Shown one piece after another: positions 17,434-27,063 of a DNA stretch of 64,000 bases (the first letter of the stretch is position 1; every line of letters begins with the position of its first letter). The notes beneath the pieces are model-generated. The model saw only the letters and a list, made by a program, of their open reading frames with translations. It was not told where the DNA came from and searched no databases. This DNA is from Sphingomonas folli (GTDB taxonomy: Bacteria; Pseudomonadota; Alphaproteobacteria; Sphingomonadales; Sphingomonadaceae): positions 1-64,000 of the forward strand of contig NZ_JAHXZL010000009.1 in assembly GCF_019429525.1 (NCBI RefSeq), given 5' to 3'. The translations under genes were made by a program, and so were the position numbers.

Positions 17434-19803
17434 TCACCGCGCCCCCGCGGGCAGCAGCACGTGGCGCGCCGCGGCGTGCGAGTCGACCGCGGCGCGACCG
17501 AACAGCATCGGCAGCATGCGACCCGCGACCCAGGGACCGTAATGGTCGCCGTAGTGCGGCGACCGCGGCTCGTTCGACTGGCCGGGCAGGTTGAGCATCA
17601 GCGAGCGATCCCACTCCCCGACGTCGATCACCTGGAGATAGCTCGCGCCGCCGCGCGTGCGCCAGTCCGGCCCGTCGCCGGGCCAGCGCGCCATCACGGT
17701 ATAATCGTCGCCACCCGAGCCGGCGCCCGCGATCGGCGGGAAAGCGGCGGCGATCGCGGGGATGCGGGCCAGCGGATGCCGGATCGTCACGCGGTGAAGT
17801 CGGTCCCAGCGCCACGTCCGCGCGTCCGGTCCCATCAGCACCGCGGCGCGGTCCCAGGCGCTGGCCAGCGCGGCGGCGAGCAGCGCGTCGCGCGCCCCGA
17901 CCGGGTCGGCGCCGAGTCGCCGGTCGGGGTGCGCGAGCAGGTCGAGCAGCACCGCGGGCGCGATCGCGGTGACGAGGTGGCGCGCGCGCGCGGGCACGAT
18001 CGCGGCGAGCGCGCGCCGACCGAGCTCGCGCCACAGGATCTCGAACAGCGCGGCGGCGGCGCTGTCGCCGTCGACCCGCGCGTCCCAGCCGCGCAGTAGC
18101 GCCAGCGCGGGCGAGGCGCCAGCGGGCAACAGCGCCAGCAGCTGCCGCGCCGGGGCGGACAGCGTGTCGTGCTGGAGCGCGACGCTGTCGGCGAGCGTGT
18201 GGCGCGGCTGCGTCGCGAGCACCGCGGCGATCCGCTCGTAGCGATAGGGATCGCGGAAGGAGTGCGCCGGCACGCGGTCACGCGGCCAGCCCGCGGGCAG
18301 ATTGTCCTGATTGGCGGAGGCGAACCAGCCTTCGGGCGGGTCATAGACGCTGGGCAGCGCGCGGTGGTCGCGATAGCCGGTCCAGTCGTAGCGGCCGTCA
18401 CCCGGCACCGGCAGCAGCCCGTCGCCGCGTCGCCGCTGCGGGGTGAAGCCGATCGCCCGCCAGCCGTGGTTCCCCGCCACGTCGGCATAATGGAAGTTCG
18501 TCGGCGCGGGGTGGAGCGCGAACGCCGCGTCCAGTTCCCGCCAGTCGCGCGCGAGATTGATCGCGATCATCGCGAACGCGCCGCTCGCGCCCGGCTGGAG
18601 CGCGATCGAGCCGAGCGCGGTGGCGCGGCGCCTCGCCGGGTCGTGGCTCACCACCGCGCCGTGGACCGAGTGGCGCAGCGTCGCGCGGTGCGGCGCCCCA
18701 CCCTTCACCGGTATCGCGACCGCGCGCGTGTCGAACGCCTTCCACCCGCCGCCGTGGCGATAGCGCTCGGGATCGGCCGGGTGGAGCTCGAGGACGAACA
18801 GGTCCTCCTGGTCGATCTGGAAGTTGGTGCGGCCGAAGGCGTAGCGGTCGGTATGGCCCTGCATGATCCCGGGCAGCCCCGGTGCGCCCGCGCCGATCAC
18901 GTCGAGCCCGGGTGCGCTGAGGTGCGCGACATGGCGCGGCCCGAAGCCACCGAGCCCCAGATGGGGGTCGTTGGCGAGGATCGCGCGGCCGGTCGCGCTG
19001 CGCGAGGGCGCGACCGTCCACGCGTTGCTCCCGGCGTTGGCGGCGTCGAGCCGCTCGTCGCGCGTCGGCGTGTCCGGACCGAAGGGCGGGTCGCCGAGGT
19101 CGAGCGCGGCGAGATCGGCGTCGCTCACCGCGGCGACGTCGAGCCCCTCGGGCACGCGCAAGGCCGCGGCGGGGCGCAGCGGCGCCATCACCGCGTCGAG
19201 CGCGAGCAGACCCAGCGCGGCGAGTTGGGCGCGGCGCAGCTCGTCGTCGACGTTGCCCGCGGCCGCCCCGCGCGCCAGCACGAGGTCGCGCACGTCCCAG
19301 CGCAGCGGGGTCACGCCGAGGATGGCGTATTCGGGCGGCAGCAGCGCGCCGTCGAGCGCCACCTCGTCGACGCGCGCGTTGATCCCGGCGACATAGGCGC
19401 GCGCGCAGGCGAGCACATCGGCCGGCACCCGCGCCAGCTCGGCGTCGAGGTCGCCGCGATAGTGGAACAGCCGCGCGCTGGCGTCGTGCGGCGCGAAGTC
19501 GGCGCCGAACGCCTCGGCGAGCCGGCCGAGCGCGCGGCGGTGCGCGAGGTCGATCTGGAAGAGCCGGTCGCGCGCGACGACATAGCCCTGGCCCAGGAAG
19601 GCGTCGGGGATGGTCGCCGCGCGGACATGCGGCACGCCGTGGACGTCGTCGACGATCTCGACCGGCGCGGCGAGGCCGGGCGCGCGAGTCGGGCGCGGCA
19701 CCGACACCGCGGTCGCGCGGGCGGCGGGGGCGAGCGCGAGCGTCGCGGCCGAGCCCAGCAGGAAGGAGCGGCGGTCGAGCAACGGATCTCCCTGTCGTGC
19801 CAT
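17434..19803 (-). CDS. penicillin acylase family hydrolase (Ntn type)
   Basis: A 789-residue precursor of an N-terminal-nucleophile amidase (penicillin G acylase / acyl-homoserine-lactone acylase / cephalosporin acylase family). The twin-arginine signal [20 protein letters not shown] indicates periplasmic export. The alpha chain contains [10 protein letters not shown] and [20 protein letters not shown]. The nucleophile is Ser259 in [11 protein letters not shown], where autocleavage would release the beta chain. [12 protein letters not shown] and the later [11 protein letters not shown] follow. Possible roles are quorum quenching or beta-lactam deacylation, which sequence alone cannot decide. 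Confidence 0.9.
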   Translation of the reverse strand: MARQGDPLLDRRSFLLGSAATLALAPAARATAVSVPRPTRAPGLAAPVEIVDDVHGVPHVRAATIPDAFLGQGYVVARDRLFQIDLAHRRALGRLAEAFGADFAPHDASARLFHYRGDLDAELARVPADVLACARAYVAGINARVDEVALDGALLPPEYAILGVTPLRWDVRDLVLARGAAAGNVDDELRRAQLAALGLLALDAVMAPLRPAAALRVPEGLDVAAVSDADLAALDLGDPPFGPDTPTRDERLDAANAGSNAWTVAPSRSATGRAILANDPHLGLGGFGPRHVAHLSAPGLDVIGAGAPGLPGIMQGHTDRYAFGRTNFQIDQEDLFVLELHPADPERYRHGGGWKAFDTRAVAIPVKGGAPHRATLRHSVHGAVVSHDPARRRATALGSIALQPGASGAFAMIAINLARDWRELDAAFALHPAPTNFHYADVAGNHGWRAIGFTPQRRRGDGLLPVPGDGRYDWTGYRDHRALPSVYDPPEGWFASANQDNLPAGWPRDRVPAHSFRDPYRYERIAAVLATQPRHTLADSVALQHDTLSAPARQLLALLPAGASPALALLRGWDARVDGDSAAAALFEILWRELGRRALAAIVPARARHLVTAIAPAVLLDLLAHPDRRLGADPVGARDALLAAALASAWDRAAVLMGPDARTWRWDRLHRVTIRHPLARIPAIAAAFPPIAGAGSGGDDYTVMARWPGDGPDWRTRGGASYLQVIDVGEWDRSLMLNLPGQSNEPRSPHYGDHYGPWVAGRMLPMLFGRAAVDSHAAARHVLLPAGAR

Positions 19804-20017
19804 CGTCGTGCCATCGTCCCGCCCGCGGCGACGCGCCGGGCCCCGCGACCGCTCGCGGCCGGGGGACGGCGCCGGCCGGCCCGCGCGCCCGAGCAGGAGG
19901 GAGCGACGCTCTAGCCCGACCGGGCGGGCCACGCCAGCAGCGCCACTCGCGCATGGCCCCGGCGCGCCCGCCCCGCTAGGCTCCTGCCCGAGAAGCGACG
20001 AATCACGGGAGCGGGCG

Positions 20018-20908
20018 ATGGACCGGAACGACCCTGGGCTGCGCGACGCCGCGGTGCGGCTGTACGACGACTTCACGCACGAGCATCGCGACCGCCGCAC
20101 GCTGCTGCGCCAGATGACCGCGCTGGCGGGCTCGGCGGCGGCGGCGGAGGCGCTGATCCTCGGCATCGCCGCCAGCCCCGCCAGCGCGGCGCAGGTCGAC
20201 CCGGCGGACAAGCGACTGATCACGCGCAAGGGCGGCTTCAAGCTGGCGAGCGGCGGCAGCATCACCGGCTATTTCGCCGCGCCCCGCCAGGCCGCGGGCA
20301 AGCTCGGCGCGGTGATGGTGATCCACGAGAATCGCGGGCTGCAACCGCATATCGAGGACGTCGCGCGCCGCGTCGCGCTCGCCGGTTTCTTCGCGCTCGC
20401 GCCCGATTTCCTGTCGAGCGCGGGCGGCACGCCGACGGACGAGGACAAGGCGCGTGAGCTGATCGGCCGGCTCGACTATGACGCCACGATCGCCACCGCG
20501 GTCGCGGTGGTGACCCGGCTGGGTCGGCGTGCCAACGGCAACGGCAAGGTCGGCACGGTGGGCTTCTGCTGGGGCGGCGCGCTCGTCGACCGGGTCGCGC
20601 TCGCCGCCGGGCCGGCGCTGGCCGCGGGGGTGAGCTATTACGGCCCCGCCCCGGACCCCGCCGAGGCGACCAGGCTCCAGGTGCCGCTGCTGCTCCACTA
20701 TGCCGGCAAGGACGCCCGCGTGGCGCAGACCGCCGAGCCCTGGGTCGCCGCGCTGCGCGCCGCCGGCAAGCCGTTCGAGGCCTTCACCTATCCCGGCGTC
20801 GACCACGCCTTCAACAACGACACCTCGGCGGAGCGCTACGACAAGGCGGCCGCCGACCTCGCCTGGCAGCGCACCACCGCCTTCCTCCACCAGCATCTGG
20901 ACGCCTGA
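20018..20908 (+). CDS. dienelactone hydrolase family protein
   Basis: A 296-residue alpha/beta hydrolase with the dienelactone hydrolase triad: Cys184 in VGFCWGGAL, Asp232 in AGKDARVAQ and His263 in GVDHAFNND. VIHENRGLQPHIEDVARR is the usual oxyanion region. The N-terminal extension (DRRTLLRQMTALAGSAAAAEALILG) resembles a Tat-type or hydrophobic export signal, so it may act in the periplasm. Related annotated proteins are called carboxymethylenebutenolidase. Divergent from the acylase gene, it is followed after three bases by a GST gene and likely cotranscribed with it. Confidence 0.88.
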   Translation: MDRNDPGLRDAAVRLYDDFTHEHRDRRTLLRQMTALAGSAAAAEALILGIAASPASAAQVDPADKRLITRKGGFKLASGGSITGYFAAPRQAAGKLGAVMVIHENRGLQPHIEDVARRVALAGFFALAPDFLSSAGGTPTDEDKARELIGRLDYDATIATAVAVVTRLGRRANGNGKVGTVGFCWGGALVDRVALAAGPALAAGVSYYGPAPDPAEATRLQVPLLLHYAGKDARVAQTAEPWVAALRAAGKPFEAFTYPGVDHAFNNDTSAERYDKAAADLAWQRTTAFLHQHLDA

Positions 20909-20911
20909 CCG

Positions 20912-21517
20912 ATGACTCTCACCTTCTTCACCCACCCGCGGTCGCGCAGCCGCAGCGCGCGCTGGATGCTCGAGGAGATCGGCGCGCCCTATGAGTCGGT
21001 GGTGATCGACTTCGACAAGAAACCCGCCGCGCTGCTCGAGGCCAACCCGCTCGGCAAGGTGCCGGTGATCGTCCACGACGGGCAGGTGGTGAGCGAGGCG
21101 GCGGCGATCTGCGCCTATCTCGCCGAGGCCTTCCCCGCGGCCGGGCTCGCGCCGCGCGGCGACGAGCGCGCCGCCTATTACCGCTGGCTGTTCTTCGCGT
21201 CGGGCCCGCTCGAGGCGGCGATGGTCGACAAGGCGCTCGGCGTGCAGGTGCCCAAGGAGCGCGAGGGGATGGTGGGCTATGCCAGCTTCGCGCGCGCGGT
21301 CGACGCGTTCGAGCAGGCGCTGGCCGAGCGCGACTATGTCGCCGGCGACCGCTTCACCGCGGCGGACGTGTTCGTGGGCAGCGCGGTGGGCTTCTTCACC
21401 GGTTTCGGGCTGCTCGAGCCGCGCGAGACCTTCATGGCCTATCTCGACCGCGTGCGCGCCCGCCCGGCGTGGCAGCGCGCCAACGACATCGACGAGGCGC
21501 TGCTCAAGGGGAAGTAG
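20912..21517 (+). CDS. glutathione S-transferase
   Basis: A 201-residue cytosolic GST with the thioredoxin-like N-domain (LTFFTHPRSRSRSARWMLEE, NPLGKVPVIVHDG, SEAAAICAYLAEAFP) and a helical C-domain containing FTAADVFVGSAVGFF. The Ser/Arg-rich active-site segment suggests a beta- or theta-like class. Coupling to the dienelactone hydrolase gene, three bases upstream, suggests a shared detoxification or aromatic-degradation role, but that is inference. Confidence 0.9.
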   Translation: MTLTFFTHPRSRSRSARWMLEEIGAPYESVVIDFDKKPAALLEANPLGKVPVIVHDGQVVSEAAAICAYLAEAFPAAGLAPRGDERAAYYRWLFFASGPLEAAMVDKALGVQVPKEREGMVGYASFARAVDAFEQALAERDYVAGDRFTAADVFVGSAVGFFTGFGLLEPRETFMAYLDRVRARPAWQRANDIDEALLKGK

Positions 21518-21549
21518 CGACGGCGCCACGCTCCCCTTTTCACTTTTTC

Positions 21550-21573
21550 CCGGCGAAGGCCGGGGCCGAGGGG
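21550..21573. repeat. half REP unit (CCCGGCGAAGGCCGGGGCC)
   Basis: CCCGGCGAAGGCCGGGGCCGAG after the GST gene matches the left half of the elements at 27064-27153 and 58572-58653, but no distal arm is seen. It can fold as a short CCCCGGC/GCCGGGG-type hairpin and may end transcription. Confidence 0.5.
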
Positions 21574-21683
21574 GTGGCGAGGAGCGGCGCGACCGCGCCG
21601 CGTGGCGCGGACAGTTCGGGAGGACCGAACCGTCCGCTCCGCCGATGGGCCCCCACCCGGGCGGGGAGCAGGCCCATGTCGCC

Positions 21684-22010
21684 TCAGCGACGATACTGGC
21701 GCCGGTCGTGCTTGTCGTAGCGCACCCGCGCGCTCAGCGCGTCGAAGCGGCGGTCGAGGTCGCGGCGCTCCGACATCGACAGGCCGTCGCGGCGGTAGCG
21801 ACCCTCGAGCGCGGCGAGCTGCCGCGATTCGGCGCGGACGCGGCGCGCCTCCACGCGGGTCAGCGCGCCCGAGCGGATGCCCTGGTCGATGCGCTGGTCG
21901 AGCCGCGCCTGGCGCTGGTTGATCGACTGCCACGGCGCCGCGCTGGCGATCCCCGGCACGACGACGGCGGCGAGCCCGAGCCCGGCGATCACGGTCTTGA
22001 GACGGTTCAT
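21684..22010 (-). CDS. small periplasmic charged protein
   Basis: A 108-residue protein of unknown function. A clear signal peptide (MNRLKTVIAGLGLAAVVVPGIASA) is followed by a short helical, Arg/Gln-rich mature part containing SINQRQARLDQRIDQGIRSGALT and RRFDALSARVRYDKHDRRQYRR. Similar short exported proteins are common in sphingomonads. AAAGGAGCGTGAC precedes the ATG. Two direct ACACTTTCG repeats lie 70-100 bases upstream and may be a regulator site. Confidence 0.75.
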   Translation of the reverse strand: MNRLKTVIAGLGLAAVVVPGIASAAPWQSINQRQARLDQRIDQGIRSGALTRVEARRVRAESRQLAALEGRYRRDGLSMSERRDLDRRFDALSARVRYDKHDRRQYRR

Positions 22011-22078
22011 GTCACGCTCCTTTACACTCGGCCGCTGGGTCGCGGCCCGGTGAAGAGAGAGATAGAACTCGTCCTTGG

Positions 22079-22109
22079 CGAAAGTGTCCCAGCGCGCGGA
22101 CGAAAGTGT
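22079..22109 (-). promoter_or_regulatory. direct repeat ACACTTTCG x2 upstream of the periplasmic gene
   Basis: On the minus strand ACACTTTCG occurs at 22109-22101 and again at 22087-22079, a 22-base pitch close to two helical turns. Binding of a tandem regulator (as for PhoB-like response regulators) is possible. The regulator is unknown. Confidence 0.4.
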
Positions 22110-22158
22110 AACCGACTGTCGCGGCGCTGCGATCTCCGTTCAGCTCGGCGACGGCGCC

Positions 22159-23064
22159 TCAGTCGCCGAACGTGCCCGCGCGGTACAGCAGCGTGATCGC
22201 GACGCGGCGGTTGCGTGGGTCCTGCGGGTTGTCCGCCACCATCGGCTCGCGGTCGGCCACGCCCTCGATCCGGTTGAAGCGCGTCTCGGGCAGCCCCGCC
22301 AACGCGAGCCGGCGGCGAGTCGCCTCGGCGCGGCCCGACGACAGCATCCAATTGTTCATCGCGCGCGGGTCGCCCCAGGCGAGGCTGTCGGTGTGGCCGC
22401 GGATCATGATCGGGTTCGGCATATCCTTGATGCCGCGCGCCACCAGCCCGATCAGCTCGGCCGCCTCGGGCTCGAGCGCGGTCGTGCCGAGCGCGAACAT
22501 CGAGTAATCGGCGTCGTCGACCAGGTCGATCCGCAGGCCCTGCGGCGTCATCGTGAAGCGGATGTGCTTGGCCAGCCGCGCCAGCTCCTTGGTCTCGGCG
22601 ATGCGCTTCATCACCTCGTCGCGCAGCTTGGCGAAGTTCCTGGCGTCCTCCTTGGTCGCCTGCGCCGCGCTGCGCAGCGAGCCCTTCGGCCCGAAGCCCT
22701 TCACCTCGGCGTTCTGCGGCGTGGAGGTGACGATCGCCACCGCGCGGATGTCCGACATGCCCGCCTTGGGGCCCATCTTCATCTTGGAGGTGAGCGATTC
22801 GCCGCCGAACAGACCGTTGCCGCCGATGCCGACGCGCTTCTTGTCGATCAGCGTCGGCGCGAAATAGTCGGCGATGCCCTTGCGCTGCTTCTCGGTGGTG
22901 GCGCCGAGCAGCCACAGCAGCAGGAAGAAGGCCATCATCGCGGTGACGAAATCGGCGTAGGCGACCTTCCACGCGCCGCCGTGGTGGCCGCCGCCGCCCT
23001 CGATGTAGATCTTCTTGTAGATGATCTTCGGCGGGACGTTCGCGCCGTGCGGGGCCTTGGCCAT
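22159..23064 (-). CDS. motB: flagellar motor stator protein MotB (OmpA-type)
   Basis: A 301-residue stator subunit that anchors the motor to peptidoglycan. The N-terminal helix contains WKVAYADFVTAMMAFFLLLW with the proton-carrying Asp. A linker follows. The C-terminal OmpA/MotB domain has IMIRGHTDSLAWGDPRAMNN and SSGRAEATRRRL. The motA gene lies directly upstream on the same strand with a 19-base gap. No other flagellar genes are nearby. A Gly/His-rich patch (EGGGGHHGGAWK) before the helix is unusual but is seen in some alphaproteobacterial MotB proteins. Confidence 0.92.
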   Translation of the reverse strand: MAKAPHGANVPPKIIYKKIYIEGGGGHHGGAWKVAYADFVTAMMAFFLLLWLLGATTEKQRKGIADYFAPTLIDKKRVGIGGNGLFGGESLTSKMKMGPKAGMSDIRAVAIVTSTPQNAEVKGFGPKGSLRSAAQATKEDARNFAKLRDEVMKRIAETKELARLAKHIRFTMTPQGLRIDLVDDADYSMFALGTTALEPEAAELIGLVARGIKDMPNPIMIRGHTDSLAWGDPRAMNNWMLSSGRAEATRRRLALAGLPETRFNRIEGVADREPMVADNPQDPRNRRVAITLLYRAGTFGD

Positions 23065-23083
23065 GGCTCAGTCGCTCCCCGCC

Positions 23084-23947
23084 TTACTTGCCGCGCAGGC
23101 CGTCGAACACCTCGGCGAAGCCGGGCTGGTTCTTGTGGTCGATCCCCGAGCGCGCCGCCTCGATCACCAGCGGCTGCGGGTGGCCGTGCAGCGAGGCGAT
23201 GATGATCTGTTTGACGACGTGGTAGATCGCGCCGTCCGCGGCGATCACCTGCTGGAGCCGGCTGGCGAGCGGGTTGACGATGCCATAGGCCAGCAGCACG
23301 CCCATGAAGGTGCCGACCAGCGCCGAGCCGATCATCCCGCCCAGCACCGACGGCGGCTTGTCGATCGAGCCCATCGTCTTCACGATGCCGAGCACCGCGG
23401 CGACGATGCCGAGCGCGGGCAAAGCGTCGGCGAGGCTCTGCAGCGTGTGATGCGGCCCCTCGACCTCGTGGTGGTGGGTCTTGATCGCATTGTCCATCAC
23501 GTCCTCGACCGCGTGGACGTCGAGCGTGCCCGACGACACCACGACGAGTCGCAGCGTGTCCGCGATCAGGTTGACCAGCGTGTGATCCTTGAGCAGCTTG
23601 GGATATTCGGCGAACACCGCGGACGACTTCGGATCCTCGACGTGCGGCTCGAGCGCGATCGGGCCCTCCATGCGCAGCATCTTCATCAGCTTCGACACCA
23701 GGAAGATGACGTCGAGATAATCCTGCTTCTTGTACTTCGGGCCCTTGAAGACCTTGGCGATGCCGCCGCCCATGGCCTTGAGCTCCTTGCCCGAGTTGCC
23801 GATGATCAGCGCGCCCGCGGCGGCGCCGCCGATGATCAGCATCTCGTGCGGGATCGCCTCGAACACGGGGCCGAGCGCGCCGCCGGTGATGGCGAAACCG
23901 CCGAACACCATTCCCAGAAGGATGACCAGGCCGATACCCGCGAACAT
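23084..23947 (-). CDS. motA: flagellar motor stator protein MotA
   Basis: A 287-residue inner-membrane protein with four helices (MFAGIGLVILLGMVFGGFAI, the ALIIGNSG region, ALGIVAAVLGIVKTMGSI, SALVGTFMGVLLAYGIVNPLA) and a large cytoplasmic loop. It forms the MotA5B2 ion channel with MotB and contacts the rotor through the loop. It is upstream of motB and the two form an operon. A stand-alone motAB pair suggests the flagellar cluster is elsewhere in the genome. Confidence 0.95.
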   Translation of the reverse strand: MFAGIGLVILLGMVFGGFAITGGALGPVFEAIPHEMLIIGGAAAGALIIGNSGKELKAMGGGIAKVFKGPKYKKQDYLDVIFLVSKLMKMLRMEGPIALEPHVEDPKSSAVFAEYPKLLKDHTLVNLIADTLRLVVVSSGTLDVHAVEDVMDNAIKTHHHEVEGPHHTLQSLADALPALGIVAAVLGIVKTMGSIDKPPSVLGGMIGSALVGTFMGVLLAYGIVNPLASRLQQVIAADGAIYHVVKQIIIASLHGHPQPLVIEAARSGIDHKNQPGFAEVFDGLRGK

Positions 23948-24098
23948 GCGATTCCCCGAAGACAGCTAATGTCTGAGGCGGCTGGTTAACCGTGCAGCGG
24001 TGGAGAAGTGGTTACCATGGCGTCGCTTTGCGGCGGCGCGGGCCGGCAGCGTGGCGCCGGGAACACAGGTGACGCGGTCGGTGCGGCGCGCTAGGCGC

Positions 24099-24467
24099 TC
24101 AGGCCTTCTCGAGCGTGCATTGCAGCGGGTGCTGGTTCTGCCGGGCGAAGTCGATCACCTGGCTGACCTTGGTCTCGGCGACCTCGTAGCTGAACACGCC
24201 GCAGACGCCGACGCCCTTCTGATGGACGTGGAGCATCACCTGGGTGGCCTGCTCGGTCGACATGCGGAAGAAGCGCTGCAGGCAGAGGACGACGAACTCC
24301 ATCGGGGTGTAATCGTCGTTGAGCATCAGCACGCGATAGGGCGTGGGCTTCTTCGTGCGCGCGCGCGTGCGCGTGGCGACGCCGAGACCGGTCCCGCCGT
24401 TCTCCGCGTCATTGTCCTCACCCACCAGCCGGGGGTCGACCATCATCGGGAAGCTGTGCTGCTGCAT
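24099..24467 (-). CDS. clpS: ATP-dependent Clp protease adaptor ClpS
   Basis: The N-end-rule adaptor that delivers substrates with destabilising N-terminal residues to ClpAP. The 122-residue product has a flexible N-terminus and then the domain with [36 protein letters not shown] and [12 protein letters not shown], where the substrate pocket and ClpA contact residues lie. The start may also be 24446 or 24443. clpA is not next to it. Confidence 0.93.
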   Translation of the reverse strand: MQQHSFPMMVDPRLVGEDNDAENGGTGLGVATRTRARTKKPTPYRVLMLNDDYTPMEFVVLCLQRFFRMSTEQATQVMLHVHQKGVGVCGVFSYEVAETKVSQVIDFARQNQHPLQCTLEKA

Positions 24468-24616
24468 CGCCAGGGGCGGGATATGGCATCGACTCGGGTG
24501 AGGGCAAGACCGTTGCGCGCGGAATCGCAGCGGAGGCGGTGCGAGCCGGACGCGAGCGGGCGGCCGCGTCGCCGCGACCGCCCGCCCCGTATCGTCCATC
24601 GCGGGATCGTCCCGTG

Positions 24617-25333
24617 TCAGGCGGCCGATTTGATCTTCTCGGCCGCGAGCGCGAAGCGGTTCTGCAGCGGCTTGGCGACGTCGCCCGCCAGCTTCAGCGT
24701 CGCCTCGGTCGAGCGCGAGGCCTCCTTGACCATCGCGTCGAAGGCGCCGCGCCAGTAATCGGCCTGGAGCTGCATCAGCTCGGTCGGCGACTTCACCGAG
24801 GCGAACGACTGGACCGTCGTGGCGGTGCTGTCGAAACGCTCGCGCACGAAGGCGGCGACCTCATGGCCCATCGCCTCGAGCCCCTGCGCCGCGATCCGCC
24901 CCGACTCGAGCATCGCCTCGACGTTGCCCTTGCCGAAATCGGCCATGTCCTCGGCGACCTTGCGGCCCTTCTCCAGGGTCGAGCGGCCCTGCTCGCCCGC
25001 GGCGGCGAAGGCCGAGCGGGTGTCCTGCTGCGCCTTGTCGGCGAACGACGTCATCGTGTCGGTCATGTCGGCTTCCTTCGCTGCGATCGGGGCCGCGGCT
25101 TCTGCCGGCGGCGTCGGGCCGGCGGGTTGCTCCACCGGCGGCTGGGGCTGGCCGGCGGTGTCGTCCGCCGGCAGCGGTTCCGCGTCGGCGGCAGCCGGCG
25201 TGGGCGGTGCCGCGACGGCGAGCGCCGGGGCAGCCGTGGAGGAGGCCGCCGCGGCGGCCGGCTGGGAGCGCTTGGGCGCGCGGGCGCGCCGGATCGACGG
25301 GGTCTCCGCCGCGGGCAGGGTCTCATCCGACAT
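24617..25333 (-). CDS. phasin family protein
   Basis: A 238-residue phasin, which coats polyhydroxyalkanoate granules. The N-terminal 85 residues are Ala/Pro-rich and disordered. The phasin domain follows (about residues 90-238), with [34 protein letters not shown] and [16 protein letters not shown] strong GAGGAG binding site sets the ATG at 25333. A sigma-70-like promoter is visible upstream. Divergent from the DHA2 transporter gene. Confidence 0.9.
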   Translation of the reverse strand: MSDETLPAAETPSIRRARAPKRSQPAAAAASSTAAPALAVAAPPTPAAADAEPLPADDTAGQPQPPVEQPAGPTPPAEAAAPIAAKEADMTDTMTSFADKAQQDTRSAFAAAGEQGRSTLEKGRKVAEDMADFGKGNVEAMLESGRIAAQGLEAMGHEVAAFVRERFDSTATTVQSFASVKSPTELMQLQADYWRGAFDAMVKEASRSTEATLKLAGDVAKPLQNRFALAAEKIKSAA

Positions 25334-25347
25334 CAGGACCGCTCCTC

Positions 25348-25388
25348 TTGTTGCACTGCACAATAGTGACGAGGGTCACGACAATCAA
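25348..25388 (-). promoter_or_regulatory. promoter region of the phasin gene with dyads
   Basis: On the minus strand TTGATT (25388-25383), a 17-base spacer and TATTGT (25365-25360) form a good promoter pair. The spacer contains the inverted repeat GTGAC-GAGG-GTCAC (25366-25379). A TTGTTGCACTGCACAA element (25348-25363) overlaps the -10 and start site and could bind a PhaR-type repressor. The regulator is inferred only. Confidence 0.45.
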
Positions 25389-25464
25389 GCATTTTTGTGC
25401 GATGCGGCAGGATCCTGGCGGGTGCGGTTGATCGCCGCGGCGCGGAGGCGCACTAGCGTCCGCG

Positions 25465-26979
25465 ATGAACCTCCTGCCCCCGCTGCTCCGCCCGCGCCGC
25501 CGCGGCATCGCCTCGGTCAACTCGGAGGTGCGCGACGGCATCGTTCCCGCCGGCGACGCGGTGGCGACCACCGCCGACCATGACGGCGGCGAGCCGCACA
25601 ACCCGCGCTACCGTACCGTGGCGCTGATCATCGCCTGCGCGATGTTCATGGAGCATCTCGACGCCACCGTGCTGGCCACCGCGCTGCCGACGATGGCGCG
25701 CGACTTCGCGGTGCGCGCGCCCGAGATGAGCGTCGCGCTCACCTCCTACCTGGTGGCGCTGGCGATGTTCATCCCCGCCTCGGGCATGGTCGCGGACCGG
25801 TTCGGGGCGAAGAACGTGTTCCGCGCCGCGATCGCCGTGTTCGTGCTCGGCTCGCTCGCCTGCGGCCTGGCACCGACGCTGACGACGATGGCGCTGGCGC
25901 GCTTTCTCCAGGGGATCGGCGGCGCGATGATGATGCCGGTCGGCCGGCTGGTGCTGCTGCGCTCGGTGGCGAAGCGCGACATGGTCTCGGCCATGTCCTG
26001 GCTGATCATGCCCGCGCTGATCGGTCCGATCATCGGCCCGCCGGTGGGGGGCTTCATCGTCACCTATCTCGACTGGCGCTGGATCTTCTGGCTCAACCTG
26101 CCGATCGGCGCGCTCGGCATCCTGCTGGTCGGCCGCTTCATCGTCGACGTGCGCGAGCCCGGGGTGCACGCCTTCGACTGGCCGGGCTTCCTGCTCTCCG
26201 CCGTGGCGCTCGGCTGCCTGCTGTTCGGCTTCGAACTGGCCAGCCGCGCCGGCGAGGGCGCGCTCGCGGCGGCGCTGATCCTCGTCGGCGCGGTCGCGGC
26301 GATGCTCTACTGGCGCCACGCCGCGCGCGTGCCGCACCCGATCCTCGATCTCTCGCTGATGCGCGTGCCGACCTTCCGCCTCTCGGTGCTGGGCGGCTCG
26401 CTGACCCGCATCACCCAGGGCGCACAGCCCTTCCTGCTGCCGCTGGTGATGCAGCTCGCCTTCGGGCTGAGCGCGGCGGAGAGCGGGTCGATGACGCTCG
26501 CCACCGCGATGGGCTCGTTCGCGATGAAGGGCACCGCGCCGCGGCTGCTGCGCCGCTTCGGCTTCCGCACCAGCCTCGTGTGGCTTGGGCTGCTGTCGAG
26601 CGCGAGCTACGCGCTGTGCGGGCTGTTCCGCCCCGACTGGCCGCTGCCCGCGGTGTTCGCGGTGATGCTGGTGTCGGGTTTCCTGATGTCGTTCCAGTTC
26701 ACCGCCTATAACACGATCGCCTACGACGAGATCGCCAAGGAGCGGATGAGCGCGGCGACCAGCTTCTACTCGACCTTCCAGCAGCTGATGCTGTCGCTCG
26801 GCATCTGCGCGGGAGCGACCGCGCTGCACGTGTCGATGGCGGCGGGGGGCCGGACCCGGCCCGACTTCCCCGATTTCTCCGCGGCGTTCTGGACGGTGAC
26901 CGCGATCTCGCTGGGGGCGCTGTTCGTCAACCTGCGGTTCGACCCCAAAGCGGGCGCGGAGATCAGCGGGCGGGGGTGA
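25465..26979 (+). CDS. DHA2-family MFS transporter (EmrB/QacA type)
   Basis: A 504-residue 14-helix major facilitator that exports drugs or metabolites with the proton gradient. Helix 1 holds the DHA2 motif MEHLDATVLATALPTM. MVADRFGAKNVFR is motif A, and ALIGPIIGPPVGGFIV is the antiporter motif C. There is no membrane-fusion partner gene beside it. It diverges from the phasin gene and converges on the epimerase gene across a REP element. Confidence 0.9.
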   Translation: MNLLPPLLRPRRRGIASVNSEVRDGIVPAGDAVATTADHDGGEPHNPRYRTVALIIACAMFMEHLDATVLATALPTMARDFAVRAPEMSVALTSYLVALAMFIPASGMVADRFGAKNVFRAAIAVFVLGSLACGLAPTLTTMALARFLQGIGGAMMMPVGRLVLLRSVAKRDMVSAMSWLIMPALIGPIIGPPVGGFIVTYLDWRWIFWLNLPIGALGILLVGRFIVDVREPGVHAFDWPGFLLSAVALGCLLFGFELASRAGEGALAAALILVGAVAAMLYWRHAARVPHPILDLSLMRVPTFRLSVLGGSLTRITQGAQPFLLPLVMQLAFGLSAAESGSMTLATAMGSFAMKGTAPRLLRRFGFRTSLVWLGLLSSASYALCGLFRPDWPLPAVFAVMLVSGFLMSFQFTAYNTIAYDEIAKERMSAATSFYSTFQQLMLSLGICAGATALHVSMAAGGRTRPDFPDFSAAFWTVTAISLGALFVNLRFDPKAGAEISGRG

Positions 26980-27063
26980 TGCCGGAGGACATAGCCGCAT
27001 GCCCCCTCCAAATCATGACGCATGTTGGGGCGAGGCTGGTGAGGGCCTGGCGCGACCTTCATC

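Noticed and set aside
16331..17542. 403-codon frame in the acyltransferase region
   Set aside because: A frame-shifted shadow of the acyltransferase-3 gene.
18169..19914. 581-codon plus-strand frame opposite the acylase gene
   Set aside because: Antisense of the acylase, with low-complexity Arg/Ala/Glu composition.
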